A stretch of 64,000 bases of DNA, taken from Patiria miniata (taxonomy: Eukaryota > Echinodermata > Asteroidea > Valvatida > Asterinidae). Below the pieces are notes generated by a model, which saw only the letters and a list, made by a program, of their open reading frames with translations, ran no database searches and was not told the DNA's origin. A program made the translations under genes and the position numbers. Positions 24,250 through 36,923 of this stretch are shown one piece after another. Numbering within the stretch: the first letter of the stretch is position 1; each line of letters starts with the position of its first letter. Location: NCBI RefSeq assembly GCF_015706575.1, contig NW_024037063.1:7936927-8000926 (forward strand), in the 5' to 3' direction.

Positions 24250-25768
24250 GGTATGGCCACACGCTTGACATGAATGGTTTGAACCCGCATCGTTCTTTAG
24301 GGTACCGTTATACTTAATCTATATGTTATATATACGATTTGTCACAACTATCACCTCTCATGTATTGCTTATATTCCTAAGGCTGGTACATCCAAGTATT
24401 CCTCAAGTTTCTTTTCTCATACTGGCTTACCTTTGAACGCCGGCATGCCAGAATCTTGGCTCCATTGCAAACTACATGTTCTGCCAAACCTTTGAACCCT
24501 TAGCATTTCTATACAAGGACATGGGCAAGAGCTGTTTACAAGCACATTTGTTCACGTATAATTATTTTCCATTCTCTTTAATACCAGTTATTCATCGACA
24601 TCTGGTCTTTACACAAAACTGTTGTCATGACCCAATGTTATGTTACTTGATTAAAAAATCACTTACCTATGATCATTTGCAATGGGCTACCAGCGTAGGC
24701 GGTGGTACAGATAAAAGTGCGAACTTCAGCATATTATCTTTATACATGTAACTAAATAAAAATGGCGGTAGGGTTCTGTTTTAGAATGCCATCATTAATT
24801 TTGCTGGAATGACGTGGGGAACACATTCTTGGTCCTGCTGCACTGCCGCAATAGCTCACTGTCGACCTCTGATCAGTCACACGCTGCACACACAGAAGTG
24901 GTATGTATCAGTAGGCCTATATACATATTTATAAGCAGCATGTATTATTCAATATACAATGGAGTGGCTCAGTCGTAAGACTTACAACGTATATGGATCT
25001 TTCAGCAAAGTCATTTAAGTATTTTACAGTCTCGAGCATTTGAATGTCTGGTATATAGTTTTCCCAACGATGTACTCACTGAAGACACGCGAACTGTTTT
25101 CAAAGAGACTCTGTTGACAAAACCTGCAAAGGTTGGGTCACCTGTAGAACGTTGTTCTTTATAATGTTGTACTGTATAATAATGCACCCCATGCAAAGCT
25201 GGCTTATTTGGATGAATGAGACTTTAAGGGGATTGAAACAATTCAACTGCAACACACGATTTCAATATACACATTATAGAATGCGTCAACCTTCTGTATG
25301 CCTTGGCATGCAGCCTATAGATACTTTCAATTTCCAGTTGTATAATAAACAACAACAAAAAAGATACAGAGAGCTTTGAAATTGAGACTCATTAATCAAT
25401 ATCAAGTTTACTGTATAGGTGGTGGGCGGTGGGTGGGGGTGGGGGCATACTATGTAACTAATATCGGTACCAATAGGTTAAATGGATGTTGTTAGGCAGG
25501 CAATCTCAGGCTTTCTGCAATGCTGACATGGTAAATACTTGTGTCTCGTGTTCAGTCTGGAAGTACTAGTAGGCCAACTACAATGATCAGCCTTTCTTCA
25601 GATTACTGCAGCCAATCCGTTGTATCGTCTTTCCTTGATGTAATTGGCTAGTGTTAACAAGGTGTCTTCGCCTCTTATCTTACTCTCATCCAGTAAATAC
25701 AGAGACCGATTTACTGTTTGTAACGGCGAGCCCTAAAAAGCTGGTGACTGCTAAGAAACATCTGCTGA
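24250..25768. other. No gene recognised
   Basis: No supported feature apart from a GGTGGGCGGTGGGTGGGGGT tract near 25420. Confidence 0.35.
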
Positions 25769-26160
25769 AGTTAAAGATGCACTCCACGTGCTATTTTCGA
25801 GTTTAGCCGTGAAAAAAAATGCCTTTTCTAAATTGCTATTTTTCTAGCAATACTAAAGTTACTCACTTATAAATGACATACTGACCCCGGCTCATTTTTA
25901 GTTATTGAATTATAACTTTACAATTTCGAATTACTGGCTGCCAGACAATAATTCCCGTTCTCGAGGGGTAGGTTGGTTCCCGCCCAACAATCAGTATCGA
26001 TAATGTACGGACCGGAAGCCAGTCTGTTCGCAAAAGGGGATTTGTCTGTGCCCAAACAAAAGTTTTTTTCAGAGGTTTGCAGACGTCCAAAAATAAAGAA
26101 AATAGGGAAGGTTTCGGTTGAAATAATATATAAGTTAAAAATCAAATTTGTTGAACAACA
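25769..26160 (+). repeat. Dispersed repeat with GGAACC hairpin, copy 2
   Basis: Homologous to 20030-20410. This copy starts TTAAAGATGCACTCC, which resembles the start of the TTAA elements at 7470 and 36517, so the family may belong to the same group. No matching right end was found. Confidence 0.5.
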
Positions 26161-29100
26161 CAGGGAACGCAACTATTATAAATGGTGGATTCGCTTTCTT
26201 CTTGCTCCTACACACTTATATAAGGAGACTTGGGTGAGCTATACGTCCACATTGGTCCGATCAGAGCAACCCACAATCACCTCAAGCAATACAGGATGGG
26301 AAGTCCCCGGCCCTCAAAACCAGGACAACGAATAGGAACTCAAGCGGATTAGCATGTATTTTTTGGCATGTCTCTTGAGATATTGTCACTGCGGACACTA
26401 TACGTTTCCCAGGGAGTTTTGGTAAATTTAATTATTGGGTTTTACCCTGAGTCTTCCCCAGTATTTTCCAGTTGGATTCCGGGGCTTAAAAATTAACTCA
26501 TAAACCTATAATACATTGAGCAGCGGTCGTTACAGACCGATATTTGAATTGAGAGGATGAAGCGTGGCAGTGGAATTCGCTTCTTCGTGGTATTAACATA
26601 CGAATTCATGCACAGTTTATAGAGTCATAGCAGATGACAAATATGAATGTTAGAATTGGTGAATTTCAATGAAAAACGTTTTAAAATAGCCAGGAAAACT
26701 AAGTTATTTTTCTTGACAAATTATTATCATTGGGTCATTATTTAAAAAGACAAACTCCAACAGCAACCAACGCAAATAAGTAGAACAATGCATTTACGTG
26801 ATGGTTTAAAACACACTTAAATTAAATATACATTGCATTTTCCTAAAACGTTTATTAAAACATGGCTGGAGATCCCGGGGAGGGGTGGACATATATCCTC
26901 CAATATTTTTCTTGGGCGAAGACTCCAATGAATCTAAATTTGTACTGCATTTTCCCATAATGTAGATGTATACATATATCTTTGAACAGCGCCCTCTTTG
27001 GTCAGATGGTTCTGTAGTAAAACAATGTCCCAAATCGTTGGTTATATTTGCTGCCGCATTATCATGGCGCCCTGTGACCGACAGTGACATTTTGCATTAA
27101 TTCACTAATTTAGCCAAGTGTTGATACTGAAAGGCAGTTGAAGATATCTTATTAACTGCCGTACTAAATAGCACGTGGTATGCGAGCTAAATGTCATTAT
27201 AAGCCTGCTGTTGGAATGACCACTGCGTTTATCCATTAGTCATATGAAGGACTAATTATACTCTGCTATGCGCTGAGCCATTAAGACCAAAATACCTTCG
27301 CTCTCTTTTTGTTCAGTTGGCTGTACTGAATAATTGCTTTGCATCGCTACTAATGTGATCAGATTATAATGGCTTATGCGCTTTGAGGATTCTGGCTACA
27401 TAACATAATTATGTGCAATTGTTTTTTGCATCTTTCATTCGCTGATTCTTTATAATGTGGAACACAAACTACCAACTAACAGACAGACCTACTCTGATTC
27501 TTGCCCAAAATGTCTCGATTCAGGCTGACCATCTGTCGCAAACCTTTGTGTTGAGTTCCATGCTCAATGGATTCATGAAATGAGGTTGATTAACAATCAA
27601 AAAGGTGTATACTGTGTTTATACTCGATAATTCAGTTGATGCGCTATGCGCGTTAGTGACACGTGGATTGTTGGACCATAGACTCGAGTCAAGCACACTC
27701 ACTTCCTATTAGACTTGCTCTACTTTTTGCACTTTCATCACACAAAAATAACCCCCGCGATTGGCCTTGATTATCTTATGCATTTTATACACTGACGTCA
27801 ACACTGGCTTGACATCCAATTAGGGCCAAGGCATGCTTTACAGAACCTTACCCATAAGAATGCCTACAGACGTCACATTACTACCAAGGATGCCTTAGGG
27901 CCAAGTCACACGACGCAATATATACAGGCAATTGGAGGCAACCAAATAAACCACAAGCCAAAGGAACTCTCACTATGAACACATTTATTTTTCCAACAGT
28001 TGATGGAAATTGCTTAAAACATTAATAGAATTAATATTTGCCAATCGTTGTCTTAATGGAGATTGTTACCTGCACAAGTTACCTGTATAAAATTGCCTCG
28101 TGTGTAATCACCCGTACCAGACCCGTGCCGTGTCTGAGATCGATGCTATGGACTATCAAACGGAAACACTGTCGTGGACATCTTTTAAGCATTCAAACCG
28201 TCCTTTTAACCGTTTAAACATTGATGAAATTGACATATTTTTTCAATTTATTTACACAAACATGTTTTAGCGTACATTTTATAATACATTAGAGAGAAAT
28301 TCTGTTGGATTATTTCATACAAGTCAAGCATTGAAAAACACCTACACCCAACTGTTCGCGAAACGTCACTTTTATGACCGTAGGATCAAATTCTCCAAGT
28401 GCTGTCAGATTATAAAATTCAAGGTGACAAGATCAGTGTGTTGTGTGTATTGTGTGCATCTTGCGCCTCTGAGTGAGCTCACGTTGGAAATGAAATATCT
28501 TGCGGTGAGGTCTCATTGATATGACTCAGAGTCAGAACTCATTGCCGATGTATTGCCATAAACTGTACAAACAGCAAGCTAAATTACTTGCGCTCTTTAT
28601 TTGTCCAGATGACACAGTGTCATGCACCTGAATACGTGTGCCTCACTTAGAAACCCTTTTCCTTTTCTTTTTCTGTCTTGTAATGGGATACAAAGTCAAT
28701 CACATCGTAGGAAGACCTGTAAAGAAACGACACAATTGCACCACCCGCCAACAGACCGCGTCAGTAATGACGATAATAAACAGCTTCGCGATATTTCGTT
28801 CCTGCGGGCGAGCCAAAAGTGTATTTACTTCATGTTGCCATGACATTAGATGTTGTTTGCACCGGTCTAGAAGTGCCGTGGGCACAATTCGGGTAGTGGA
28901 GAGACAAATCGGAGCGGGACAGCAGTGCAGAGTGTGCTGGGCGTTTCTGTTAATACACAGCGGACAATTCAATTTAGTATAAGTGTGCACAGTTTGGGGG
29001 AAAATCCGGCCCAGCAAACACAGGAAGTGCGAATCGTTGTAAACAAAAATAATATCCAGATATCTTGATTTAGATCACTTTATGACGCAACTGTTGTTGA

Positions 29101-29175
29101 TATTAAGGAGATTTTATCATTGTCACTGATATGTTTTTTTTCCCACGAACTTAACACCAAGCATTAATAAACCCA
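26161..29175. other. No gene recognised; one diverged repeat
   Basis: About 26860-27000 looks like a distant copy of the repeat at 4431-4700 (GGGGAGGGGTGGACATATAT, then TGTATACATAT and CAGCGCCCT). No exon with good splice sites was identified elsewhere. Confidence 0.35.
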
Positions 29176-29802
29176 GCACCCGATTTCACAAAGCGCTGTG
29201 ACGCGTCGCAACTCGCGACGCGTCGTATCTTCAATTTCACGAAAGTTGCGATGTGTTGAACGCGTCGTAAGTTCCTTGACAACGGCTTAAAACACGTCGC
29301 AAGTTAAGACGTGTCTAGTTGTCGTCGCAAAATAAGAAGAGTCATTTCTAAGCCAGTTTTATGTCATAAAAATTACATTAACGAGATTATAATACCGAAG
29401 CAATGTGTGTTAAGTTGTAAATGGAAAATTCATTGAATAATTATGAATTAGACCGGAACATTAAAGTTGAAATTTCAAAGTAGCTACACAGTCCACTGAG
29501 AGCTTGTTTTCCTTCAGAATTGCATCGCACGACCGCCATTTTGTTTTACGTTTTAACAAATTTCGAGCTGAGATCCGACGACTCTTTGTTGAATATCAGA
29601 CGACTATTTACTGTACGCTGACTAAATACATAAAACAGTCACCGAGTTGTGCTATAAATACACATACGACGCGTCGCACTTACGACGTGTTTCGTGAAAT
29701 GGATCGCAGGACGCGTCGCAGCTGCGACGCATCGTAGGGATACGACGCGTCGCAGCGCTGCGATGCATCGTAAGTTACGAAGAGTTTGATGAAATCGGGT
29801 GC
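29176..29802. mobile_element. Inverted-repeat element rich in CGACGCGTCG palindromes
   Basis: It opens GCACCCGATTTCACAAAGCG and closes TGATGAAATCGGGTGC, inverted ends 627 bp apart. Near both ends the sequence is filled with variants of GACGCGTCGCAAC and CGACGCGTCGTA, each itself palindromic, and with TTTCACGAAA or TTTCGTGAAA. The middle is AT-rich and has no transposase. No flanking duplication was resolved. Many embedded palindromes could form hairpins. Confidence 0.65.
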
Positions 29803-30039
29803 AGGGATGACTATGGAATGTTATACTGGATGACTCTATGTAAAACGAGATATTTCATTTGACCCGCATCTCCACTACTTCGATTCCGAAATTCTCAAAA
29901 CTATATGGATAGTGGAGTAATTAGTAGGATGGTTCAGTGCCATGATTTACCGTTTTCAACATGCAACAAGCAGGATAATACACAGGCATAGAATGTCTAT
30001 AGACAGCTGCTGCTTATTCGTCCCAGGCCAGATTTTTTT

Positions 30040-30550
30040 GTAATTTGTGCATTTTGTTTGTTTGAAGCAACAAACACGCTCAAAATCTAAAGAAGGGTGC
30101 TGAACAACTTACCTGATGAAGGTTTACCTCAGCTTCAGCTGTATATTCCGAGAAAAACAACATTCTAGGATCTCGATTTCAGTCAAAAGTTGCTGAATTC
30201 AGCGTCAGAGACACGTTCTCACTCTCTATGCACTGAGCCGATTGCAGCTTCGCTATGTCGCGCACTATGACGAATTATAGCAACCGCGCGCGCGTGTTTG
30301 TTGTGTCAACGCTTGCGCGCACTTCGCCGAAAAACAAAACAAACTACTAACGGAAATGTCCAACGGTGCGTCTTTAGACGCACCGTTGGAAAGGCCTTAT
30401 TTGGTTGATTTCTTCAAAATGACAGCATGCAAGAAAGAATAATTTCACAGGGAGTTTAGTTTCCCTACTTTCTTTTAACCAAGTATTTTTCCACAATAAT
30501 TACGTCACTTACTTTTTGGATAGCTGCAAATGATGGACTGTAGTTTTAAA
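30040..30550 (+). mobile_element. TTAA element subfamily 2, left-truncated copy
   Basis: Aligns with 36540-36923. It carries the 30-bp palindrome CCAACGGTGCGTCT-TTAGACGCACCGTTGG (30361-30390), then GAAAGGCCTTATTTGG, AAAATGACAGCATGC and a right end TGCAAATGATGGACTGTAG followed by TTTTAA. The left end of the full element (AGATACAATCCATCATTTG) is missing here. Confidence 0.6.
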
Positions 30551-30969
30551 AAGAGTTTTTATTGGTTGTACACATTAGCGGTTCAGGCGATTAGCGTGCT
30601 AACATACACAGAAACGAGTAAGCCATCAGATTGCATCTTAACCTGTGCATCTGTTCGTAGGGGAGCGTATAGGAACAGTCTCTTCCTACAAAACTTGAAG
30701 TGAAACTCATCGCCCTCCAGACTAAACCACATAATTATGCCTATTTTTAGTTTGGTTGAGACATACTACCAAACTCTACATACCAGGCTACAAGATGTAC
30801 AGAAAGGATCAGAAATCGGAGTGGAGAAGGTGTTGCTTTCTGTTCATGACACCCTTGATCATCACCTTAGCAACTGATCAAAATGGAACAGGTCGATACC
30901 ATTTGTTTGCAGATAAACCTCAGTCCATTGACTACCAGCATCTCATAACAACCACCCGATTATTCAGTT

Positions 30970-31370
30970 TTACAACATTTTGAACTGATTTTAGAAGAAA
31001 TCATTAACTTATACAATATTTCCCAACAACAGCTTAAGTAACATGCTTTGGAGATTTCAACGTCCATTCCCCTTCTCCTCGATGTACAAAGTGGAACACG
31101 CTGCATCGGACTTTCTCCACCCTTCAGTAACATACAACGAATCATGACTTCTCCGACTCGTATTACAGATCATTGTTCAACATGTAACCATAGACTTATC
31201 GACCTGAACATAACAAGTGTCGTGCCATCACCTGCAATATCAATCACCACACGCAAAAAATCCAACACACTCGCAAATCATCATAGATACATCAGAGCTT
31301 CATACATCTTTTCGAAATATACATCTTTTGATGAGGAAGCATTCATCAAAGACCTTAAGCCCGGCTTACC
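30970..31370 (+). mobile_element. LINE fragment, APE endonuclease part
   Basis: The reading TCFGDFNVHSPSPRC contains the GDFN endonuclease motif. A second frame carries TRITDHCSTCNHRLIDLNIT, then the fragment RRYIRASYIF and TSFDEEAFIKDL, matching the order seen between endonuclease and reverse transcriptase in CR1/L2-type LINEs. At least one frame change separates the two parts. Only a few hundred bases survive, with no reverse transcriptase. Confidence 0.5.
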
Positions 31371-33321
31371 GGTTCACCGGATCGCCCCATCACCACATAT
31401 TTTTCTCACCATTGCGGTTAGCCCGCCCGCACACAAACCCGATTCCGCTCTAGTCAGGCACATGTAAGTCCCTTACTTTATTTTTCAATCTCGTTTCCAA
31501 TAGTAAGCACTTGACAGGAAACTCTCTTCCTTGATTTAAAATTGATTTACATGCAAATGACCCAATATCAGGGTGAGAGAGCAGGTAGGGTGGGCGGGTA
31601 CTGCTCGACACCCTGGGGACGAGGTTGAGTCACATGATGAACAGCTACATGAAGACAACATGGCAGCCATAAATTTGGAATCATGTGACTTCCTTCGTGA
31701 ATCTGATTGGCTAACATACATGTCGCATCCGGTGAAATCGGAGCGCTGCCCGAACACCTTTCCGGTAACATTGGATTTGGTGAAATTGGATGCGAACAAA
31801 GTAAATCATGTTTGATTTCATCCGGTCACCTGGTGTATGGTCATATCGGTCCAAATAGTATTAAAAGCTTTTAAAACACTTTTTTTTATGTATGGTTAAA
31901 TACCCGATGTGATCCACAATACCCGATATGATCCAGGTATCTTCTGAGAGGCTATGCGTTACAACGCCTCAACGAAGCGGGTTCTTTGATAAGGCCGTTT
32001 TTCAATAACTGCCATCGCTATTAATTGAGGTTGCTGCGTGATATTAGACTTTTGTTTATTGATGCAGTAAACTGTTTACTGATGCTGTTCGAATGTTAAA
32101 AATACTATTATTCTGCAAATTGAAATTAATCATTAAAATTCGACCGAGAGAACAGGTGTGTGTGTGTGGGGGGGGGGGGGGGGGGAGGTTGCATTGTAAC
32201 TGATATTGCAAGTGCCTAAAAGTGGGTAAGACTAGTACGTGTGAGACTATAGTACGTGGGTGGTAATAATGATAAGCGTGGATGAGACTCATGACATGGA
32301 TGAGGAGTATAGACAAAACAACCGTGACGCTGTCATATCGATCGTCTGCTCCTTGCAAGAGAGCACACTTGCGAGGAGCTGAGGTACTTGTTACCTAGGC
32401 TACTAGAAATCGAAGCACAGGTGTCGTTTCATTCTTTAGCAGATCGATTGATCTAATTTGAAGTTTTGTCGAGGTTAATATCCACGGCGTAGGTTTGGAA
32501 TTCATCTTATTGGCTATTGTCGTGTCCACACGTGCCATAATTAAATCGCATGAAAGTGCAAACACAGGTTGAAGCATCTGTTAAAATTGTTCATTCTCAA
32601 AATGTTCTCCATATCCGATATGTTGAGCGTATATGGGTTAAATCGGTTTCTTTAAGAGGTTTTGACGAAATGAAACACTACATCAGGCCCGTATATTAAT
32701 AAGTTTAACAACGGGTTATTTCAAACGGGATGATCCGTTTGTTACAAAAGTGGAACTCGTAATTAATAAAAAGCGCCATAAATTGATCGCGGACAAGGCC
32801 ACCTGAAAAAAAAGAAGGTTTGAAAAATCGGGAGCTGGGGGTTGACAATAATTTATCCTCTACAGGCACTTGAATTCCAATTTGTAATGCAAATATAAAC
32901 GAGATAAGTTTAAATTTTGAGGAAAACAATATTATAGATTTGCCTCCAGCTGGGACCGACAGTTTGACAGCTGGAAACTTCTAGATATAGTTTAGAGCAT
33001 TATGTAGACCCAGTAACTCAGTCAGTCAGTGACTTCGTTTGTCACATGGCAGTAGACTGGGCTTACAGGTCCAGCTAAATCAAATGCTTAGTCTGACTCT
33101 GAAACCCAAACTATAATTCGAATTAATATTACACGCGCCGATAGAGTTTCCGTTCTTAATTTAGTATCAGCAAAGAACCTTTAGTTTCTATCAGTTCTTT
33201 CTTCAGTTCAAGCTGCTTGATAAACGTAACATTTCCATTTACCAAATTCATATTTAAAACAAAAGAAAACAAACACTCCAAGCCACACGCCTGTCATTTC
33301 CATGGTACCACACTATGACCA
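31371..33321. other. No gene recognised; simple repeat
   Basis: A TGTGTGTGTG tract joins a long G run at about 32155-32186. The rest of the interval has no supported feature. Confidence 0.35.
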
Positions 33322-33802
33322 TGCAGTGCCAGCGGCGGCGGAACGGTTTTCAAACTGGGGGGCATCACCAAAAAGGGGTACTTGCCCAGTAAAAGGCATC
33401 TTCCGTCAGTACAGCAGCGTATCCAGCATTTTTTTTTGGGGGGGGGGGGGAGGGGGTACATCCATGCTGAAATATCGACAACTTTTTTTCCACCGGACCA
33501 TCGGGGGACCGGTACCATGCATCTTCCACAATAGGGGGCGCTTTCAAAACTGGCCATTAGGCAAACTACGCATTATGTGTCCATTTTCAGGGCGCATTGT
33601 AAGGTTTTTTTCCTCGTTCATATCAGAACTCTCTATACCATTTTGGGGAATAGTTAGGCCTACTGAAAAAAAAAACATCAGAAATTTTAGGGCCAGCTTT
33701 GTTTTCATCTCGAGGGGGCACATTTATGCTCGAGGGGGCACATATATTTCCGCAAATTGGGGTAAATATGGGCCCCCCGATTCCGCCGCCCCTGTGCAAT
33801 GT
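33322..33802. mobile_element. hAT-like non-autonomous element, G-run family, copy 2
   Basis: The element 33330-33794 is 465 bp, the same length as the copy at 2336-2800. It opens CAGCGGCGGCGGAACGG and closes GATTCCGCCGCCCCTG. Flanks TGCAGTGC and TGCAATGT match at six of eight positions. It shares with copy 1 the doubled CTCGAGGGGGCACATTTATG-type motif close to its right end. Confidence 0.72.
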
Positions 33803-36516
33803 AATATAGCCTGATACATTTTGGACCCTGATTGATCATTGAATATCAACGGTGCAATATACGAATTTGAAATTGCCATGAAACCTTAGGCCCTCAGCGA
33901 AAAGAAATTGGAGAACACTAAGAGTTTTTCTCTTTCAATCCTCGTTACAAAAGGAGCACTAAGACACTGGGGTTCTATGATATTAACATTGGAACTCGTC
34001 CATGGGAATGCAGGTGTACAGTTCAAGGATTCCTCATTTATCAAATACAATAATCCATGTCACATAACTGAATGCCGCGTGATTTCCAAGATCATAACGT
34101 TTATATAAGGCAGGATACTTGATGAACTACGAAGGTTATAATCATAAAGTAACACGACGCTAGTACATTGACTAAACTTGATTTCAGTCTCCCGACTCAA
34201 TGATATCAATACTCATTGTCAATGTTATAGATCATTTATGGGTACACACTGCAATGCACATCACTGTGTATATATGAAAACATAAACACGATTAATAAAC
34301 CATGATTAATTAATACATGAATAGTAGATGTTACCTTTATAAGTATGGCTCTTGCTCTTGGCTGAAAAAGTGAAATGGCAAGGTTCATGTGGGTAAACCT
34401 TATATAACGACCAGTGGTTAACATTGGTGTGGCATTTATTTTCAAACTGATTTTACTGAGTGGTGTAATATAAGTTCAAATAGCCTCGTAAACTATATAG
34501 GCCTAGCGTGAACTATATACGAAGTTCACGCTATAAACAACACAAAAGGTAACTAGGACGACTTCAAAGATTTCCTTTGAATTACCCACATAAAGCGAAG
34601 GCAGTTGTGTGTTGTGTGCACTCTCTCCCTATGGAAGTACATACATAGGGGACAACTCCAACTTAACAGCTGGCGTCACCATGCACTTAAGGTGACGCTT
34701 TTATCGCTACCTTCGCCTTAATAACAGTCGGTTATATACCCCAGACATCAAGGCAGTGATGCTAGCAGATACATCATTACGAGGAACGCACGAAAAGAAC
34801 ATCGTAAGGAGCAACGCGACATTAAACTGATCTCTCTTGATTATAATCCTGTGTTATTACTTAAGGAAGAGATATGCGGCTGTTTATGACACTCGGTTCT
34901 AAATCAAGACCCATCTTCTGACATTTACACGTGTCCTGCGTCTATTCAGTCGGAGCGGGGGAATGCCTTTATTGGATATGTTCGTACACCCAGATTCTCT
35001 GGCTTCCTCTTGTTTTGTTCAAATTTAAAAATGTAGTTAAATCGTCCATTAATCCAATTTGAATATCTTTCCTGATTCTGACAACATTTTTGCGTTTTTT
35101 ACTTATAGGTTTTCTTGTCTAATTTTACAGCTTACTTACAGTTTCCATTTTGCAGGTTACTTTTCACCTCAGTTACAAATTACAACTTTGTATACCCTGG
35201 TTTGTAAAACTTACGCAGTTAAAACTAAAATTTTAAAATACCGGAAAATGTACATTATTTTACTCGCTATAGGTTTTCCCGTCCAATTTCGCAACTTGTT
35301 TATTCAATCAGACAGAATATTCATTCGAATTGGCTTTACAATGGGCAAGCGTTTTCACACCCGTTTCAATATTCAGACTACTCGGGGATATATTCGTTCA
35401 TGAGTAAAGTGGGTAGCAATTTACGAATTATGCGCACTTAATTTCGTGAGCTTTTGATTCAGTTCCGACAGGAAATTCGATGTTGGTGCATAGGCTACGT
35501 TTTCAAAAATAGCATCATGTTCAGTGAAATTGGGAAGTTGCATAATAGCAATACATCGCGTTATAGTGAACAAAGTGTAAAAATCACATGGATCTGAGAA
35601 AGTTTTAAGAAAAGAATGTACAGCTATTTAAAAAAGAAAAAGGAATGACTGCAAAGAATGAAATATGAAAAATGCATTACATGTTGAACACTTGCCGAAA
35701 AATAATGCGAATGTTTTTTTTGTGTAGACCAAAGTAATCGATTTGTTACTTGTGATCACTTTGTGAAAATGTCACATGAATAAAAAGGTGAATACGTGTT
35801 TCTTCTTTGTCCTTACAGAAAGTACACACATTGGAACCCTCCAAATCGACTTGAAGTAAAAACGAATTGGTGCACACATTTTGTGAATTGAATGGAACTG
35901 AAATCATTTAAGCTCGGAATCAACCGTAATGCACTAAAGACCCCAGACCATTCGCCAAAGTTATAATTGATTTGCACTGTTCTTTCCTAGCCTGGCAACC
36001 GTTTAGGCCAGATTTAAATGTCGTAAAAATAAACACAGAACTGGTGCAGTGGTAGTATGAAACGGAATATTACGTGCAAAAAGCAAATCAAATGAACGAA
36101 CTTCTGCATGCATGCAGTACGATCAAGACCAAGTATTCTTCAACACGGGTATGCCCATACTTTCCCCCCAAAAGTCGACGCAGCCATGCAAGTATAAGAG
36201 CGTCCATTCGTAATTGCTTAAACACGAAAATACCGCTCGCTTATTTGATAAACTTTTAAACGAAATCAAATTCTCTTTCCGAGAATAAGAAACCATATAT
36301 TCCTAGCCAACTCCTGAAACTTCTAGAAATGGATTAAACATTCTGTTTCATAAATTATCATAGAATGCCTCAAGTGGAGAAATTGAGCGGAAAAACATAT
36401 AGGCGTGGGCGGCATTACGTCATGGTCAGCCGAGCCGAGGAAAACATTTTTTCGTTAGCACGTCCGCTTTCATCGGTTGCTATGTGTTACCATTCAGCAC
36501 TCCAGACTCATTGAGT
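33803..36516. other. No gene recognised
   Basis: No supported exon. A short inverted pair, GCGTGAACTATATA and TTCACGCTATA, lies near 34505. TAGGCCTA occurs at 34498. Confidence 0.35.
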
Positions 36517-36923
36517 TTAAAGATACAATCCATCATTTGTAATTTGTGCATTTTGTTCGTTTGAAGCAACAAAGGTGTTCAAAATCTAATGAAGGATACT
36601 GAACAACTAACCTGATGAAGTTTTAGCTAAGCTTCAGCTGTATATTCCGAGAAAATCAGCATTCTAGGATCTCAATTTCAAATCAAAAGTTACTGAATCA
36701 TGTTTTGAATTGCAGCTATACGCGACGTCGCGCACTGATCCGTCTTAAGACGCACCGTTGGAAAGGCCTTCTTTCGTTGATTACTTCAAAATGACAGCTT
36801 CCCAGAAAGAATAATTTCACAGGGAGTTTAGTTCCCTTACTATCTTTCAACCAAGTTTGTTTTTCAACAATAATTTCGCCAGTTACTTTTCGGATGGCTG
36901 CAAATGATGGACTATAGCTTTAA
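36517..36923. mobile_element. TTAA element subfamily 2, full-length copy
   Basis: TTAA at 36517-36520 and 36920-36923 bounds about 400 bp. Its ends are AGATACAATCCATCATTTG and the inverse CAAATGATGGACTATAGCT. It includes half of the central palindrome (CTTAAGACGCACCGTTGG) and matches the copy at 30040-30550. Its terminal design and internal order parallel the longer TTAA elements at 7470 and 20969, so they are probably subfamilies of one family. Confidence 0.65.
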
